From Bacteroides sp. (GTDB lineage: Bacteria; Bacteroidota; Bacteroidia; Bacteroidales; Muribaculaceae), in contig JAAVCH010000018.1 in assembly GCA_014802425.1 (NCBI GenBank), positions 16,597 through 78,721 on the forward strand: a stretch of 62,125 bases of DNA. The letters are read 5' to 3'. The notes under the pieces were generated by a model. That model had not been told where the DNA came from, did no database searches, and was given only the letters and a program-made list of their open reading frames with translations. The position numbers and the translations under genes were made by a program. Positions 43,486-52,166 of the stretch are shown here, one piece after another (the stretch's first letter is position 1; every line of letters starts with the position of its first letter).

Positions 43486-46314
43486 TCAATCCTGCGGCAT
43501 CATCTTCAGCTGCAGACGGTTGGCGTCATGCAGGAAGGAGGCTGCGAACTCTGCCAGCGAAGCCGGAGTCATGGATTCGAGCACGGAACTGTAGCCGCTC
43601 TCCATATCCTTGCCGTAACGGTCGCGCATATGGAGCAGCGAAATCCAGTATACGGGGTCCTCGATGGCGCGTGAATGCTGTTTGTCGAGGTAGAGGCGCA
43701 CTTTAGCCACCTCCTCATCGGTGATGAAACCCGGTTCGGCCAGACGCTCCACTGTCTGCGCCACAATCTCCTGAGTCTCCGCCGCATGGGCCGGATCGAC
43801 CTTGATGTAGACTGGCATTATCAGATTCGCGTCAGCCTCTCCGTCGACTCCTCCGGAGAGCCCGATATGGGTCTTGATGTTGTAGGTCCATCCCTTTTCC
43901 TCACGCAGATCCTCATGCAGCTTGCTTTTGAGCACCTGACCGAGGGCATTGCCGAAAATCACATTGCGCAGATTGTAGGGCGCGGGAGAATTTACGAAAT
44001 AGTAGGTGATGGCCTGCGGATTCTTCATCGGGTAGGCAAACGTATGTGAGGCGGTACCCTGGATGAAGCCGTAGCCGGTATTGCGTTCCGTCTCCATGCG
44101 TCCGGCCGAGGGAAGGGTGGCCAGATAGCGGCAGGCGAGATCGCGCAGACCGGCCTCGTCGATATCGCCCGTGACATAGAAAGTGAAGTCGCCCATGTCG
44201 CCGAACCGGTCGCTGTAAAGCCCCGTCACATCGTCGATGCTCACCTTGGCCATGTCGCCTGCGCGCAGCTTATAGCCGAAGGGATGCTTGCGGTAGACGT
44301 AATTGTGGATTGAATCGCCCATTGCGAACGTTGCGTTCTCCTTCTGGTTGTGCAGATTGATTTCCTTCCGCTCCTTAAGCATCCGGAATGCCACTGTGTC
44401 GGGATTGAGGGAGGTGGATTTCAGATATATGAGTTTCATCGCTGTCTCCAGCTCAGAAGCCGGGGCCACAGCCTCGACCGTCTCCTCCGTCTTCTCCACG
44501 GCGAGCGATCCCTTCACGCCCTTCTTAGCCAGCACCCTCTTCAGGTCGGAAGCCGACAGCGCTCCGGTGCGCGAGAGCGCCAGCGCGTCGTTGGCGATTT
44601 CGTAAAGCACACCTCCCTCGGGGTTGAAACGGGCCGCGAATCCGCCGGGCGAATAGCCCTTGACGCGGATCAGATCGTCGTCGGTGGCCATCTTCTTCCA
44701 GTTGACCTTCACCCCGTTGGAGAGGGTCCAGACCGTGTTGCCCAGCACCGGATCGACAGTCTCCGCCACTATAGTGCCCGGGGCCGGGAGTGCCGCCACC
44801 TCAAGCTCCGGAAGCTCCGGGAGCACGAATGCCTCCATTCCGGCCGGATCGGCCGTCAGGAAAGCCCGGGTCAGCGCAGGGGCGTCAGCCACCGCCTCGC
44901 CCTCCGTCTCGGGAGCATAGGCTATGATCACGCTCCCTTGTCCTGAGGCGGGGAGAAGCTCGGCCATATATTCGGCTATGTCCTGACGACTGATGTTCTT
45001 GAGCAGCACGTCGAGCAGCTGGAATCTCACTTCTTCCGAAGGAACCGGACCTCCGGCGAGCCATTGGCCGGCGATTTCCTTGGCTATGTCGGTATTGCTC
45101 CGGGCATGGCGTCCTACGAATTTCTTGTCGAGCTCGGTCTTGAGTTCCTGACGCGCATTATCCAGTTCGTCATCGCTGAAGCCGTCGCGCAGCGCCCGCT
45201 TGAGCTCTTTGGAAATCACCTCGGTGGCGGCCGTGAGATTCTCCGGCTTGCAGTCGGTGCGGATCAGCAGCGCGTCTTCGTTTCTCGACATCAGGAATCC
45301 CTTCACTCCGATGCCGGTGTGGCTCAGGGGTGAGTCGGGCACGCTTTCCGCCTCATCGAACCGCGCTACCAGCATCCGCGAGATAAGTTCGCTCTTAAGA
45401 TAGGCCTTCAGCGCGTTGACTGTCTGCCTGTCGGCCTCGGGGAGCACCGGCAGGCGGAGCTGTACCTGAAGCATTCCGGCTCCCTGCTCGGGATCGGTCT
45501 GCACCGTGACCACCGGTGCTTCCGGACGCTGCAGCGCGCCGAAGGCGGAAGTGCGACGCTGTGGGAAAGCGCCGGTCTGCTCTTCCCAGAGCGAACGAAT
45601 CACCTTTTCCACCCGGGCGGGGTCGATGTCGCCCACCACGACCACTGCCTGATTGGCGGGCTGGTACCAGGTGCGGTAGAAATCCTCAAGATCGCTGTAG
45701 GGGAATCCTTCGATCACCTCCTGTGTGCCGATGGGAAGCCAGCGTGTGGCGCCCGACTGCCTCCAGATATCGGGAAATGCCTTTTCAAGCATACGGTATG
45801 AAGCGGCTCCGCGCTTCTGGCGCATCTCGCCCAGCACGACCCCTCTCTCGGCATCGATTTCCTCTGGACTGAGGGTTATGTCGCCGCTCCAGTCGCGGAG
45901 GATGAGCAGGCAGGAATCGACGGTGGTCTGGCGGCTTACGGGCACCCGGGAAATGGTGTACATTGTCTCTTCCGTGGAGGTATAGGCGTTGAGGTCGGCG
46001 CCGAACTTCACTCCGAGCCCCTCAAGATACTCGATGAGCGCGTGGCCGGGATAATGGCGCGTGCCGTTGAAGGCCATGTGCTCCAGGAAATGGGCCAGCC
46101 CTTTCTGGCTGTCGGTCTCCAGTGCCGAGCCGGCGCGGTCGACGAGAAAGAAGTCGGCATGCCCCTTCTCCGAGCTGTTGGGCTTGATGTAGTAGGTAAG
46201 GCCGTCGGGGAGGCGTCCGTGGCGGATTGCGGTGTCTGTCGGAATGGGATTTAGTCCGAATGCCTGTGCGGCGCCGGCTCCGAGGATAAGGCTTATAAAT
46301 AACTTACGGTTCAT
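43486..46314 (-). CDS. M16 family zinc metallopeptidase (PqqL-like, two-lobed)
   Basis: The 942-aa protein has a signal peptide (KLFISLILGAGAAQAFG) and the inverted zinc motif HFLEH (H75, E78, H79) in AHFLEHMAFNG, with a downstream Glu-containing segment AYTSTEETMYTISRVP. Two M16 halves follow (about 25-470 and 500-940); the second lacks the zinc motif, as usual. Such enzymes cut peptides inside a clamshell chamber in the periplasm. It is last in the TonB receptor-DUF4876-DUF6850-M16 operon (57 nt gap), so it may degrade a peptide taken up or released by that system. Confidence 0.93.
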   Translation of the reverse strand: MNRKLFISLILGAGAAQAFGLNPIPTDTAIRHGRLPDGLTYYIKPNSSEKGHADFFLVDRAGSALETDSQKGLAHFLEHMAFNGTRHYPGHALIEYLEGLGVKFGADLNAYTSTEETMYTISRVPVSRQTTVDSCLLILRDWSGDITLSPEEIDAERGVVLGEMRQKRGAASYRMLEKAFPDIWRQSGATRWLPIGTQEVIEGFPYSDLEDFYRTWYQPANQAVVVVGDIDPARVEKVIRSLWEEQTGAFPQRRTSAFGALQRPEAPVVTVQTDPEQGAGMLQVQLRLPVLPEADRQTVNALKAYLKSELISRMLVARFDEAESVPDSPLSHTGIGVKGFLMSRNEDALLIRTDCKPENLTAATEVISKELKRALRDGFSDDELDNARQELKTELDKKFVGRHARSNTDIAKEIAGQWLAGGPVPSEEVRFQLLDVLLKNISRQDIAEYMAELLPASGQGSVIIAYAPETEGEAVADAPALTRAFLTADPAGMEAFVLPELPELEVAALPAPGTIVAETVDPVLGNTVWTLSNGVKVNWKKMATDDDLIRVKGYSPGGFAARFNPEGGVLYEIANDALALSRTGALSASDLKRVLAKKGVKGSLAVEKTEETVEAVAPASELETAMKLIYLKSTSLNPDTVAFRMLKERKEINLHNQKENATFAMGDSIHNYVYRKHPFGYKLRAGDMAKVSIDDVTGLYSDRFGDMGDFTFYVTGDIDEAGLRDLACRYLATLPSAGRMETERNTGYGFIQGTASHTFAYPMKNPQAITYYFVNSPAPYNLRNVIFGNALGQVLKSKLHEDLREEKGWTYNIKTHIGLSGGVDGEADANLIMPVYIKVDPAHAAETQEIVAQTVERLAEPGFITDEEVAKVRLYLDKQHSRAIEDPVYWISLLHMRDRYGKDMESGYSSVLESMTPASLAEFAASFLHDANRLQLKMMPQD

Positions 46315-46371
46315 TTATGTGTTGGATATTGGTTATTGATTTCAGGCTTTTCATGTCCGGGCTCCCCGGTG

Positions 46372-47856
46372 TCAGAAAGCCGCGAAGACTCCCGCTTCGG
46401 CGCATAACGCCTTGCCCGACACCGGAGCGCCACTGTCGAAGTCGGCCAGACGGGGACGGTCGACGCCGACGCCGCCGGTGAGGCCGACCGTAAACCGGCT
46501 TCCGGCCCTTTTCCCCACAGCCAGTCGGAGTCCACCCGAGAGATGCCTGTCGGCTATTCCCCACGGCATGACGCTGACCGTCCAGCCATGAGCGAAAGCG
46601 CCGTCATACCGCAGCGTCACGTGCAGAGATGTCTCCGAAGTCTTTTCCTCGATTCTGGGATAGGCGTACACTTCGGTGCGCCGGGCATGGATGCAGCCCA
46701 CTTGCGCCCCTACGCTCTGGCCCCGGCGCACGGCCCACTCCACTGTGCCCCCGGCCCTGACGGCAAGGCGGTTGTCGGCATACATCTCCAGGGCATCTAT
46801 CAGAGGATAGCTTGAGAGGGTGGCATCGCCGAAGATGTTCTCGATACCGTGGCGGCGTACCGCCGTAATGCCCGCCTCGGCAATCCATCGCAACGGCCCG
46901 GTGCCGGATATATATCCTGCCTTTGCGTCCAGGCGGTTCTCCCACACTCGTGCCAAGGGGAGCGAGTTGAGGTCGGCAAGCAGTTTGGTGAGGTTGAATC
47001 TCGTCATGACGGCCTCCACCGAGAATCCGGTCTCGCCCAACGGTATGAGCTCGGCCGTGACTGCGAAGGTGTTTCCCCGGAAATTGGATTTCAGTCCCAT
47101 GCCGGTAAAGCGGTTATAGGCTGTGCCGAGTCCCGTCATCTGATAGGTTTTCTCCCCTCCGGTGTCATCCTTGAACATAAGCTCCGACGTCTGGGTATAT
47201 CTCCTGTACATCGCCGACAGGGCCACTCCGTAGTGCCCCGCAGTGAGTCCGATGCCGGCGTTTGCCGTCAGGCGTCCGGTGATGTTCCTCGGACGGGGAT
47301 CCGTCATCCTGTAGGAAAGTCCGGCCTCGTATCCGCCTTCGACGCCCCAGAATATCCTTCCTCTATGGTCGGCGTATCCTCCTTCGAACAGATAGCGTTC
47401 CGCCGTCATCCCCCCTCCGGTGGAGTCGGCCGTCAGATAGGGATAGACCGTCAGCGGGTCGGCGTTCTCGTTAAGCGTCACTCCGTCGGTGCGGCCGATG
47501 CTGTAGAGGGCCCGGCCGGTCAGCGTATGGGAGGAATGCAGCGTGTAGGTTGAGGCTTCGAAACCGATGCGGCGCGGATCGGTGCCGAGTTGGACGGCAT
47601 AGTCGCCGTCACCCTCCTGCAGCGTGCCGTCCGCCCGGAGCTCGGTCAGGTCAGTGCGGTAGCGGAAACAGGCCGAGGCCGGCCCGGCGAAGAATGCCGC
47701 ACGCCGGCTCTGCCACAGCATCGAGTGGGCCATGACGCCGAACGCCGCGTCAGATCCGGTACTGTCGTCGCGCTCCGACGCCACGGCCGGAAAACCTGCC
47801 GTGAGCGATGCGGCCAGTGTCAGTGCGGCAAGGTATGTGGTGTTTTTTCTTGTCAT
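46372..47856 (-). CDS. DUF6850-type outer membrane beta-barrel protein
   Basis: This 494-aa protein has a signal peptide (YLAALTLAASLTAGFPAVA) and a body of alternating hydrophobic/polar strands with aromatic girdles, ending in a terminal strand (AGVFAAF), as expected for an outer-membrane barrel. The neighbourhood and general form match what is annotated as DUF6850 in Bacteroides, beside DUF4876 and a TonB receptor. It overlaps the DUF4876 gene by 4 nt (ATGA). Its function is not known. Confidence 0.78.
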   Translation of the reverse strand: MTRKNTTYLAALTLAASLTAGFPAVASERDDSTGSDAAFGVMAHSMLWQSRRAAFFAGPASACFRYRTDLTELRADGTLQEGDGDYAVQLGTDPRRIGFEASTYTLHSSHTLTGRALYSIGRTDGVTLNENADPLTVYPYLTADSTGGGMTAERYLFEGGYADHRGRIFWGVEGGYEAGLSYRMTDPRPRNITGRLTANAGIGLTAGHYGVALSAMYRRYTQTSELMFKDDTGGEKTYQMTGLGTAYNRFTGMGLKSNFRGNTFAVTAELIPLGETGFSVEAVMTRFNLTKLLADLNSLPLARVWENRLDAKAGYISGTGPLRWIAEAGITAVRRHGIENIFGDATLSSYPLIDALEMYADNRLAVRAGGTVEWAVRRGQSVGAQVGCIHARRTEVYAYPRIEEKTSETSLHVTLRYDGAFAHGWTVSVMPWGIADRHLSGGLRLAVGKRAGSRFTVGLTGGVGVDRPRLADFDSGAPVSGKALCAEAGVFAAF

Positions 47857-49169
47857 TGCTCTGTCACGGGTATGATTCCGTCATATGTCTTCCGGTGGCA
47901 TGGAGTGCCTGTCCGGTCGATCGCGCTCTGCTGGAGCTCGATTTCCGACGGCACTGCGTCGGCATTGAAGTCGGCGCTTGAATTGTTGGTGTCCTTGAAC
48001 ACCGGATGGCCGTCGGCGCTGAAGTGGGAGAGCTTGCGGCGCACGCTCTTGAAATAGCGGGTCTTGTCGTGGTCGATGCTGCCGCAGTGGGTCCATCCAG
48101 AGTCAAGCTCGGGAGCGCAGAGGGTCCAGGCGAAACCTGATTCGATCGAGCAGTTCACCATGTCTACGATCCAGTCGTTGGGCATCCTATAGGCCGAGGC
48201 CGACATCGGGAAGGTACCGGCGGCTGTCTCCATCAGGTAGTCGTAGGTGTAGAGGTAGTCGGCCAGGTATTCCTCCCTGCCTATCGGGATGCGCGCTATT
48301 CCGTACCCTTTGAATCCACGGTTGTGGAGCACCCAGTAGGAAAGCGTGTAACAGTACCACTTGTCAAGATTGGGCACGGCGGAATCGATGTCGAGGCTCG
48401 ATGGTGTTGACGACACGTCGTACCATTCGAAATCGGCATGGGAAAGATTCAGTGAGTTGGGATTCGACACCTTGTGGTCGATTCCCGTGTCGGCAAGCAG
48501 CAGGTATTCTCCCGGCTGCACGGGATGCTCCTTGCCGGAGCCCGGAATGGTGTAGAGGGCCTGTACGGTGACTGCCTCAGCCATGATGTCGGGTGTGTAG
48601 TCGCGCTTTTCGGTCGTGGTGAATTTGGTCTCGAAGAGGGTGAGGCCGTCGGCATACACCACGTGGTCCGTATTGTTGTAGAGCTTTATGTAGTCGTCGC
48701 CGGTGTAAGGGTTGCCCGAGGAGTGCAGCGTGCCGGTGAAGAATATCTCGGCGATGATGAGGTCGTCGGTCAGGAGCGCCCTGAAGAGCGGGATTGAGAG
48801 CGCTTCCGGCGTGCGCCCCACCGTTACGCTCCTCTGAGCTCCGCTGAGCTTCACCTCTGTGCCGCCGGCATCGGAGAGGGTGACGGAAAGGTCGATGTCG
48901 TAGAGTCCCGGGAGAACTTTCACTTCATCCAGGGTGGCGAACGAGGAGAGTTCCCCCGACGATATGTTGCGGCAGGTGAGCTCCACGCTCTCTATGACGC
49001 TGTCTGCGGTGTCCATGTCGTCGGGCCATACGAGCCCCAGGGTCAGCGGGGTGAGGGTGAGCTCTCCGGACTCGACCGAATCCTCACAGGAGGTCAGCAG
49101 CACCGGCATGCCGAGTGCCGCCACGATGCTTGCGAGCAGGGGCAGTAGGGTGCGGGAGAGGCTTTTCAT
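47853..49169 (-). CDS. DUF4876-type lipoprotein
   Basis: This protein (438 aa from the chosen start) has a lipoprotein signal with lipobox LLTSC (Cys about residue 28). A first beta-sandwich domain follows (ELTLTPLTLGLVWP to about 125) and then a domain with IIAEIFFTGTLHSSGNPYTGDDYIKLYNN, which is the lamin-tail-like fold common to DUF4876. An alternative start at 49196 adds nine residues. It lies between the TonB receptor and the DUF6850 barrel and is likely an outer-membrane-anchored partner of the receptor. The substrate is unknown. Confidence 0.82.
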   Translation of the reverse strand: MKSLSRTLLPLLASIVAALGMPVLLTSCEDSVESGELTLTPLTLGLVWPDDMDTADSVIESVELTCRNISSGELSSFATLDEVKVLPGLYDIDLSVTLSDAGGTEVKLSGAQRSVTVGRTPEALSIPLFRALLTDDLIIAEIFFTGTLHSSGNPYTGDDYIKLYNNTDHVVYADGLTLFETKFTTTEKRDYTPDIMAEAVTVQALYTIPGSGKEHPVQPGEYLLLADTGIDHKVSNPNSLNLSHADFEWYDVSSTPSSLDIDSAVPNLDKWYCYTLSYWVLHNRGFKGYGIARIPIGREEYLADYLYTYDYLMETAAGTFPMSASAYRMPNDWIVDMVNCSIESGFAWTLCAPELDSGWTHCGSIDHDKTRYFKSVRRKLSHFSADGHPVFKDTNNSSADFNADAVPSEIELQQSAIDRTGTPCHRKTYDGIIPVTEQ

Positions 49170-49244
49170 CAGTTTATCGGGATATGTAGGTTTCATTGTG
49201 CGGGAAGTATGTGTCGTTTAGGATTCCGGATTAATGGGGGAGGA

Positions 49245-51926
49245 TCAGAAAATCAGGTTGGCTTCGAGGCCGAAGTAGGCCGAGGCCGACCGGCGTATAA
49301 GCACTCCGTTGCTGCGGTAGTCGGGCAGGTAGTCGATTATGCGGTTTACGAATGCCGAGATACGCAGCCAGGTGCCGATTTTCTTCGTGGCCTTGAAATT
49401 GAGGTAGACCGCCGGAGGCACCGTCTGCTGCCTGTACAGCTCCGGATTGACGGGGCGGATAAGGAATTTCTTCAGCAGGTCGTCGGCATCCTCCGGCAGA
49501 TACGGGTGGAGTTCGCCGTCGGCGGCGGATAGATAGGCCTCGGGAGTGCCGGTCTCCGGCATCCTGCGTGTCTTCACCCACCACATGCACTGCACCGTGG
49601 TGGAGAATATCAGTCCCCAGCGGGGTATCTGGGTGTCAAACATGAAATTGGTGTTGAACTGGTCGTTGATGCGCCCGTCATTTGTGTCATACAGGCCGAT
49701 GTAGAGGTCAGACACCGCCTGGTCGCCCACTTTGTCGGTCACCGTCAGATAAAGCTTCTGAGAGTTGGAGTAGCGGGTATGGAACCATGCGCCGCTGACG
49801 GTGAGCGAAGTGCGCAGGGGCTGAAAGCGCGGTGTGGTCAGCTGAAACTCCACCCCCTGCTTGTCGATGCGCGTGCCGTTGTCGGGAGTGCGGAAGCCGT
49901 CGAGCAGGGTCACCGGAGTGTAGGGGAGGGCGTCGAGTGCGGGGGGTGCGGTAAGTGTGCCCGGCACGATTGACGCAGGGTCATAGGCCAGGTAGGAGTA
50001 GGGACGGTAGACCGACGTATAGCGGAATCCCGATTTAAGCGACTCGCTGAACCACGTCACCGATGCGTTGAAGCCGCCGTAGCGGGCTCCGAGGCGCACC
50101 TCGAACTTATGGTTCCTCGCGGCCTTGAGCCTGTAGTTGGTAGGGTCGTCGATGTAGGTCATCAGGCTGATGAGGCTGTACTTTGTCGGTGCGGTGGGGT
50201 CGTAGTAGTTGAGCTGCACGAAATCGTTGTAGTGTGCCTGAGGGAAGAGATAGTCGGCTGTGGGCATCCTGGTGGTGAGTCCATAGCCTAAGCCTAAGCT
50301 GAGCGTCAGAGGTCGCCCTCCGGCCATTAGGGCCGGGAAGGTCTCCGAGAAGTTGAGTCGCGGGTCGAGATACACCTTCCCCGAGAGAAGGTATTTCCTG
50401 TCCAGCCCGAGCAGCGACGACGATCGCACGCCTACCTGAAGCTCCGATACGAAGTCCGACAGGGAGAGCGTGAGATGGTCCTCCACGAAGAACGAGAGGA
50501 GCTGAAGCGCCGGCACATCCGAGAACTTCCGCGGCCGTGTGGTCCACGACGCCGACAGCGGGCGGTCGAGGTCATAGACCTGCCCTTCGCCGAAATTCTT
50601 TGATAGCTCCCATTCGGCTCCCGCCTTATGGCGGTGCAGTACGGCTCCGGTCATGAAACTTCCCGACTCCTTGAGCTTGATGCCGGATGTGAAGGGACGT
50701 CCGTCGCAGCTGTAGTCGGCTATGTATTCGTCCAGCAGATACTTCCCTTCGCTGACTCCCGGGGCGAATGTGGTGGGAGCCACCGAGGCGCGGAGCGGTG
50801 CCACCTGCACGCGCCGCCTGAGCATCTCCCTGACGTAGGAGGCCGAAAGGTTCAGGTCGACGGCTTCGAGCCAATTCACGTTGTAGGGCACATACACCAG
50901 ATTGGATGTCAGCGCCACACGTGTGTAGGAGCTGCTGTACTCGTCCGTTTTGCGGAGCGAGAGGTCGTAGTCGTCCTTGGAGTCATCGAATGATCCGGTA
51001 TAGTCGGCGCCGGTCGTCCAGTCCAGACGATGGACTCCGTTGTCGAATCCGAGGTTCGCGCGCACGGAGGCGTTGATGCGGCGGTAGGTCTCGCGGCTGT
51101 CACGCGGGTCGCTTTTGGAATCAAGGTAGCCGGCGTCGAAATTCAGCGTATTCCCTGAGTCGCCCAACCCGAATCCCTTCCCTACACTGACGAGCTTGCT
51201 GAATTCGTCCACCTTGAGGCGTGCCGTAAAGGGGGTCTTCTTCTTGGTGCGCTTGATGTTGACCACTCCCGATGTGAGGTTGCCGTACTCCGACGAAGGT
51301 ATGCCCCTGATGATTTCCACACTCTCTATATTGTCGGTCGAGATGTTGCGCATGTCCACTCCACGGTTTAGGGTGGAGCGTCGGGCTTCGGCGGATCCCG
51401 AGGATGCACCCGGCACTGAGTTCAAGCTGGCGTCCGTGTTCATGTTGGCACCGTCGACGATGAAGGCTGTCCCGAGGGAGGTGATGGCGTAATCGTCGGC
51501 CATGGAGGTGGGGTCGCCTGTGGCGGAGATGGCTCCGGTCTCGCGCAGAGTGATGGTATTGGCCTGGTTCATCTGCGGGTCCTTGCTTATCTGGCCGGGG
51601 AGGAGTTCCAGAAGGTCACTGAAGCTTGTGGGCTGCAGATGGTCCATAGCGTCCCTCCTTATGAGCGACGACGATGAGAGGCTCCCTCCTTCGGTGGCGG
51701 TGATCACCACATCCTTCAGAGTCGTCCCTTCCGGTTCGGCGTCTGTCTCAAGTGTTCCGGAACCGGTGTAGACGTTGAGTGAATCCTGTGGCAGGACTCG
51801 ACCGTAGTCCGTGGCTTGTCGGGCGACATTGATTGTATCGGGCTTTTCGGCCGATGCACCCGGGCATGCGGTAAGGGCGAGGATAAGTATTATGATTGCG
51901 GTCAGTTCACGTAGGTATATGTTCAT
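49245..51926 (-). CDS. TonB-dependent outer membrane receptor
   Basis: The 893-aa protein has a signal peptide (ending near CPGASA), a short linker with a TonB-box-like TTLKDVVITATEGG, a plug domain (MDHLQPTSFSDLLELLPG; FIVDGANMN; SVEIIRGIPSSEYGNLTSG) and a 22-strand barrel ending in YFGLEANLIF. It lacks the N-terminal CarboxypepD_reg domain and a SusD partner, so it is not a standard glycan-uptake SusC. It opens an operon with DUF4876, DUF6850 and an M16 peptidase. The start at 51926 gives the signal peptide. A perfect palindrome overlaps its promoter, suggesting metal- or ligand-responsive control. Confidence 0.92.
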   Translation of the reverse strand: MNIYLRELTAIIILILALTACPGASAEKPDTINVARQATDYGRVLPQDSLNVYTGSGTLETDAEPEGTTLKDVVITATEGGSLSSSSLIRRDAMDHLQPTSFSDLLELLPGQISKDPQMNQANTITLRETGAISATGDPTSMADDYAITSLGTAFIVDGANMNTDASLNSVPGASSGSAEARRSTLNRGVDMRNISTDNIESVEIIRGIPSSEYGNLTSGVVNIKRTKKKTPFTARLKVDEFSKLVSVGKGFGLGDSGNTLNFDAGYLDSKSDPRDSRETYRRINASVRANLGFDNGVHRLDWTTGADYTGSFDDSKDDYDLSLRKTDEYSSSYTRVALTSNLVYVPYNVNWLEAVDLNLSASYVREMLRRRVQVAPLRASVAPTTFAPGVSEGKYLLDEYIADYSCDGRPFTSGIKLKESGSFMTGAVLHRHKAGAEWELSKNFGEGQVYDLDRPLSASWTTRPRKFSDVPALQLLSFFVEDHLTLSLSDFVSELQVGVRSSSLLGLDRKYLLSGKVYLDPRLNFSETFPALMAGGRPLTLSLGLGYGLTTRMPTADYLFPQAHYNDFVQLNYYDPTAPTKYSLISLMTYIDDPTNYRLKAARNHKFEVRLGARYGGFNASVTWFSESLKSGFRYTSVYRPYSYLAYDPASIVPGTLTAPPALDALPYTPVTLLDGFRTPDNGTRIDKQGVEFQLTTPRFQPLRTSLTVSGAWFHTRYSNSQKLYLTVTDKVGDQAVSDLYIGLYDTNDGRINDQFNTNFMFDTQIPRWGLIFSTTVQCMWWVKTRRMPETGTPEAYLSAADGELHPYLPEDADDLLKKFLIRPVNPELYRQQTVPPAVYLNFKATKKIGTWLRISAFVNRIIDYLPDYRSNGVLIRRSASAYFGLEANLIF

Positions 51927-51952
51927 TATGGCCTCATCGGTTTTTGGGAATG

Positions 51953-51976
51953 CAAAATTAATGCACGGCATTAATT
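51953..51976 (-). promoter_or_regulatory. TonB operon -7 element overlapped by a perfect 21-bp palindrome
   Basis: A minus-strand -7 TAATTTTG (51953-51960) is overlapped by AATTAATGC-ACG-GCATTAATT (51956-51976), a perfect 9-3-9 inverted repeat. A regulator bound here would block the promoter. No good TTTG -33 box is present at the usual distance. Confidence 0.65.
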
Positions 51977-52062
51977 TCCGCCATACCCTGAATCTGGTAA
52001 ATTTCCTCGTTCGGAAGAGGTGTCTCCATACTCCATAGATGAATAATACTTTATTTAAGGTA

Positions 52063-52093
52063 TTTCGTGAAACTCGCCCGACATCTAATTTTG
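52063..52093 (+). promoter_or_regulatory. Promoter of the secreted 590-aa protein gene
   Basis: TTTC (52063-52066), 19 nt, TAATTTTG (52086-52093), about 70 nt before the start codon. One mismatch in the -33 box. Confidence 0.65.
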
Positions 52094-52166
52094 CACTCGG
52101 AAAAATATCCCGCCGTACCGCCATGGCCGGTCATACCATGCTTAACCATATAAACTGTATAGAAAT

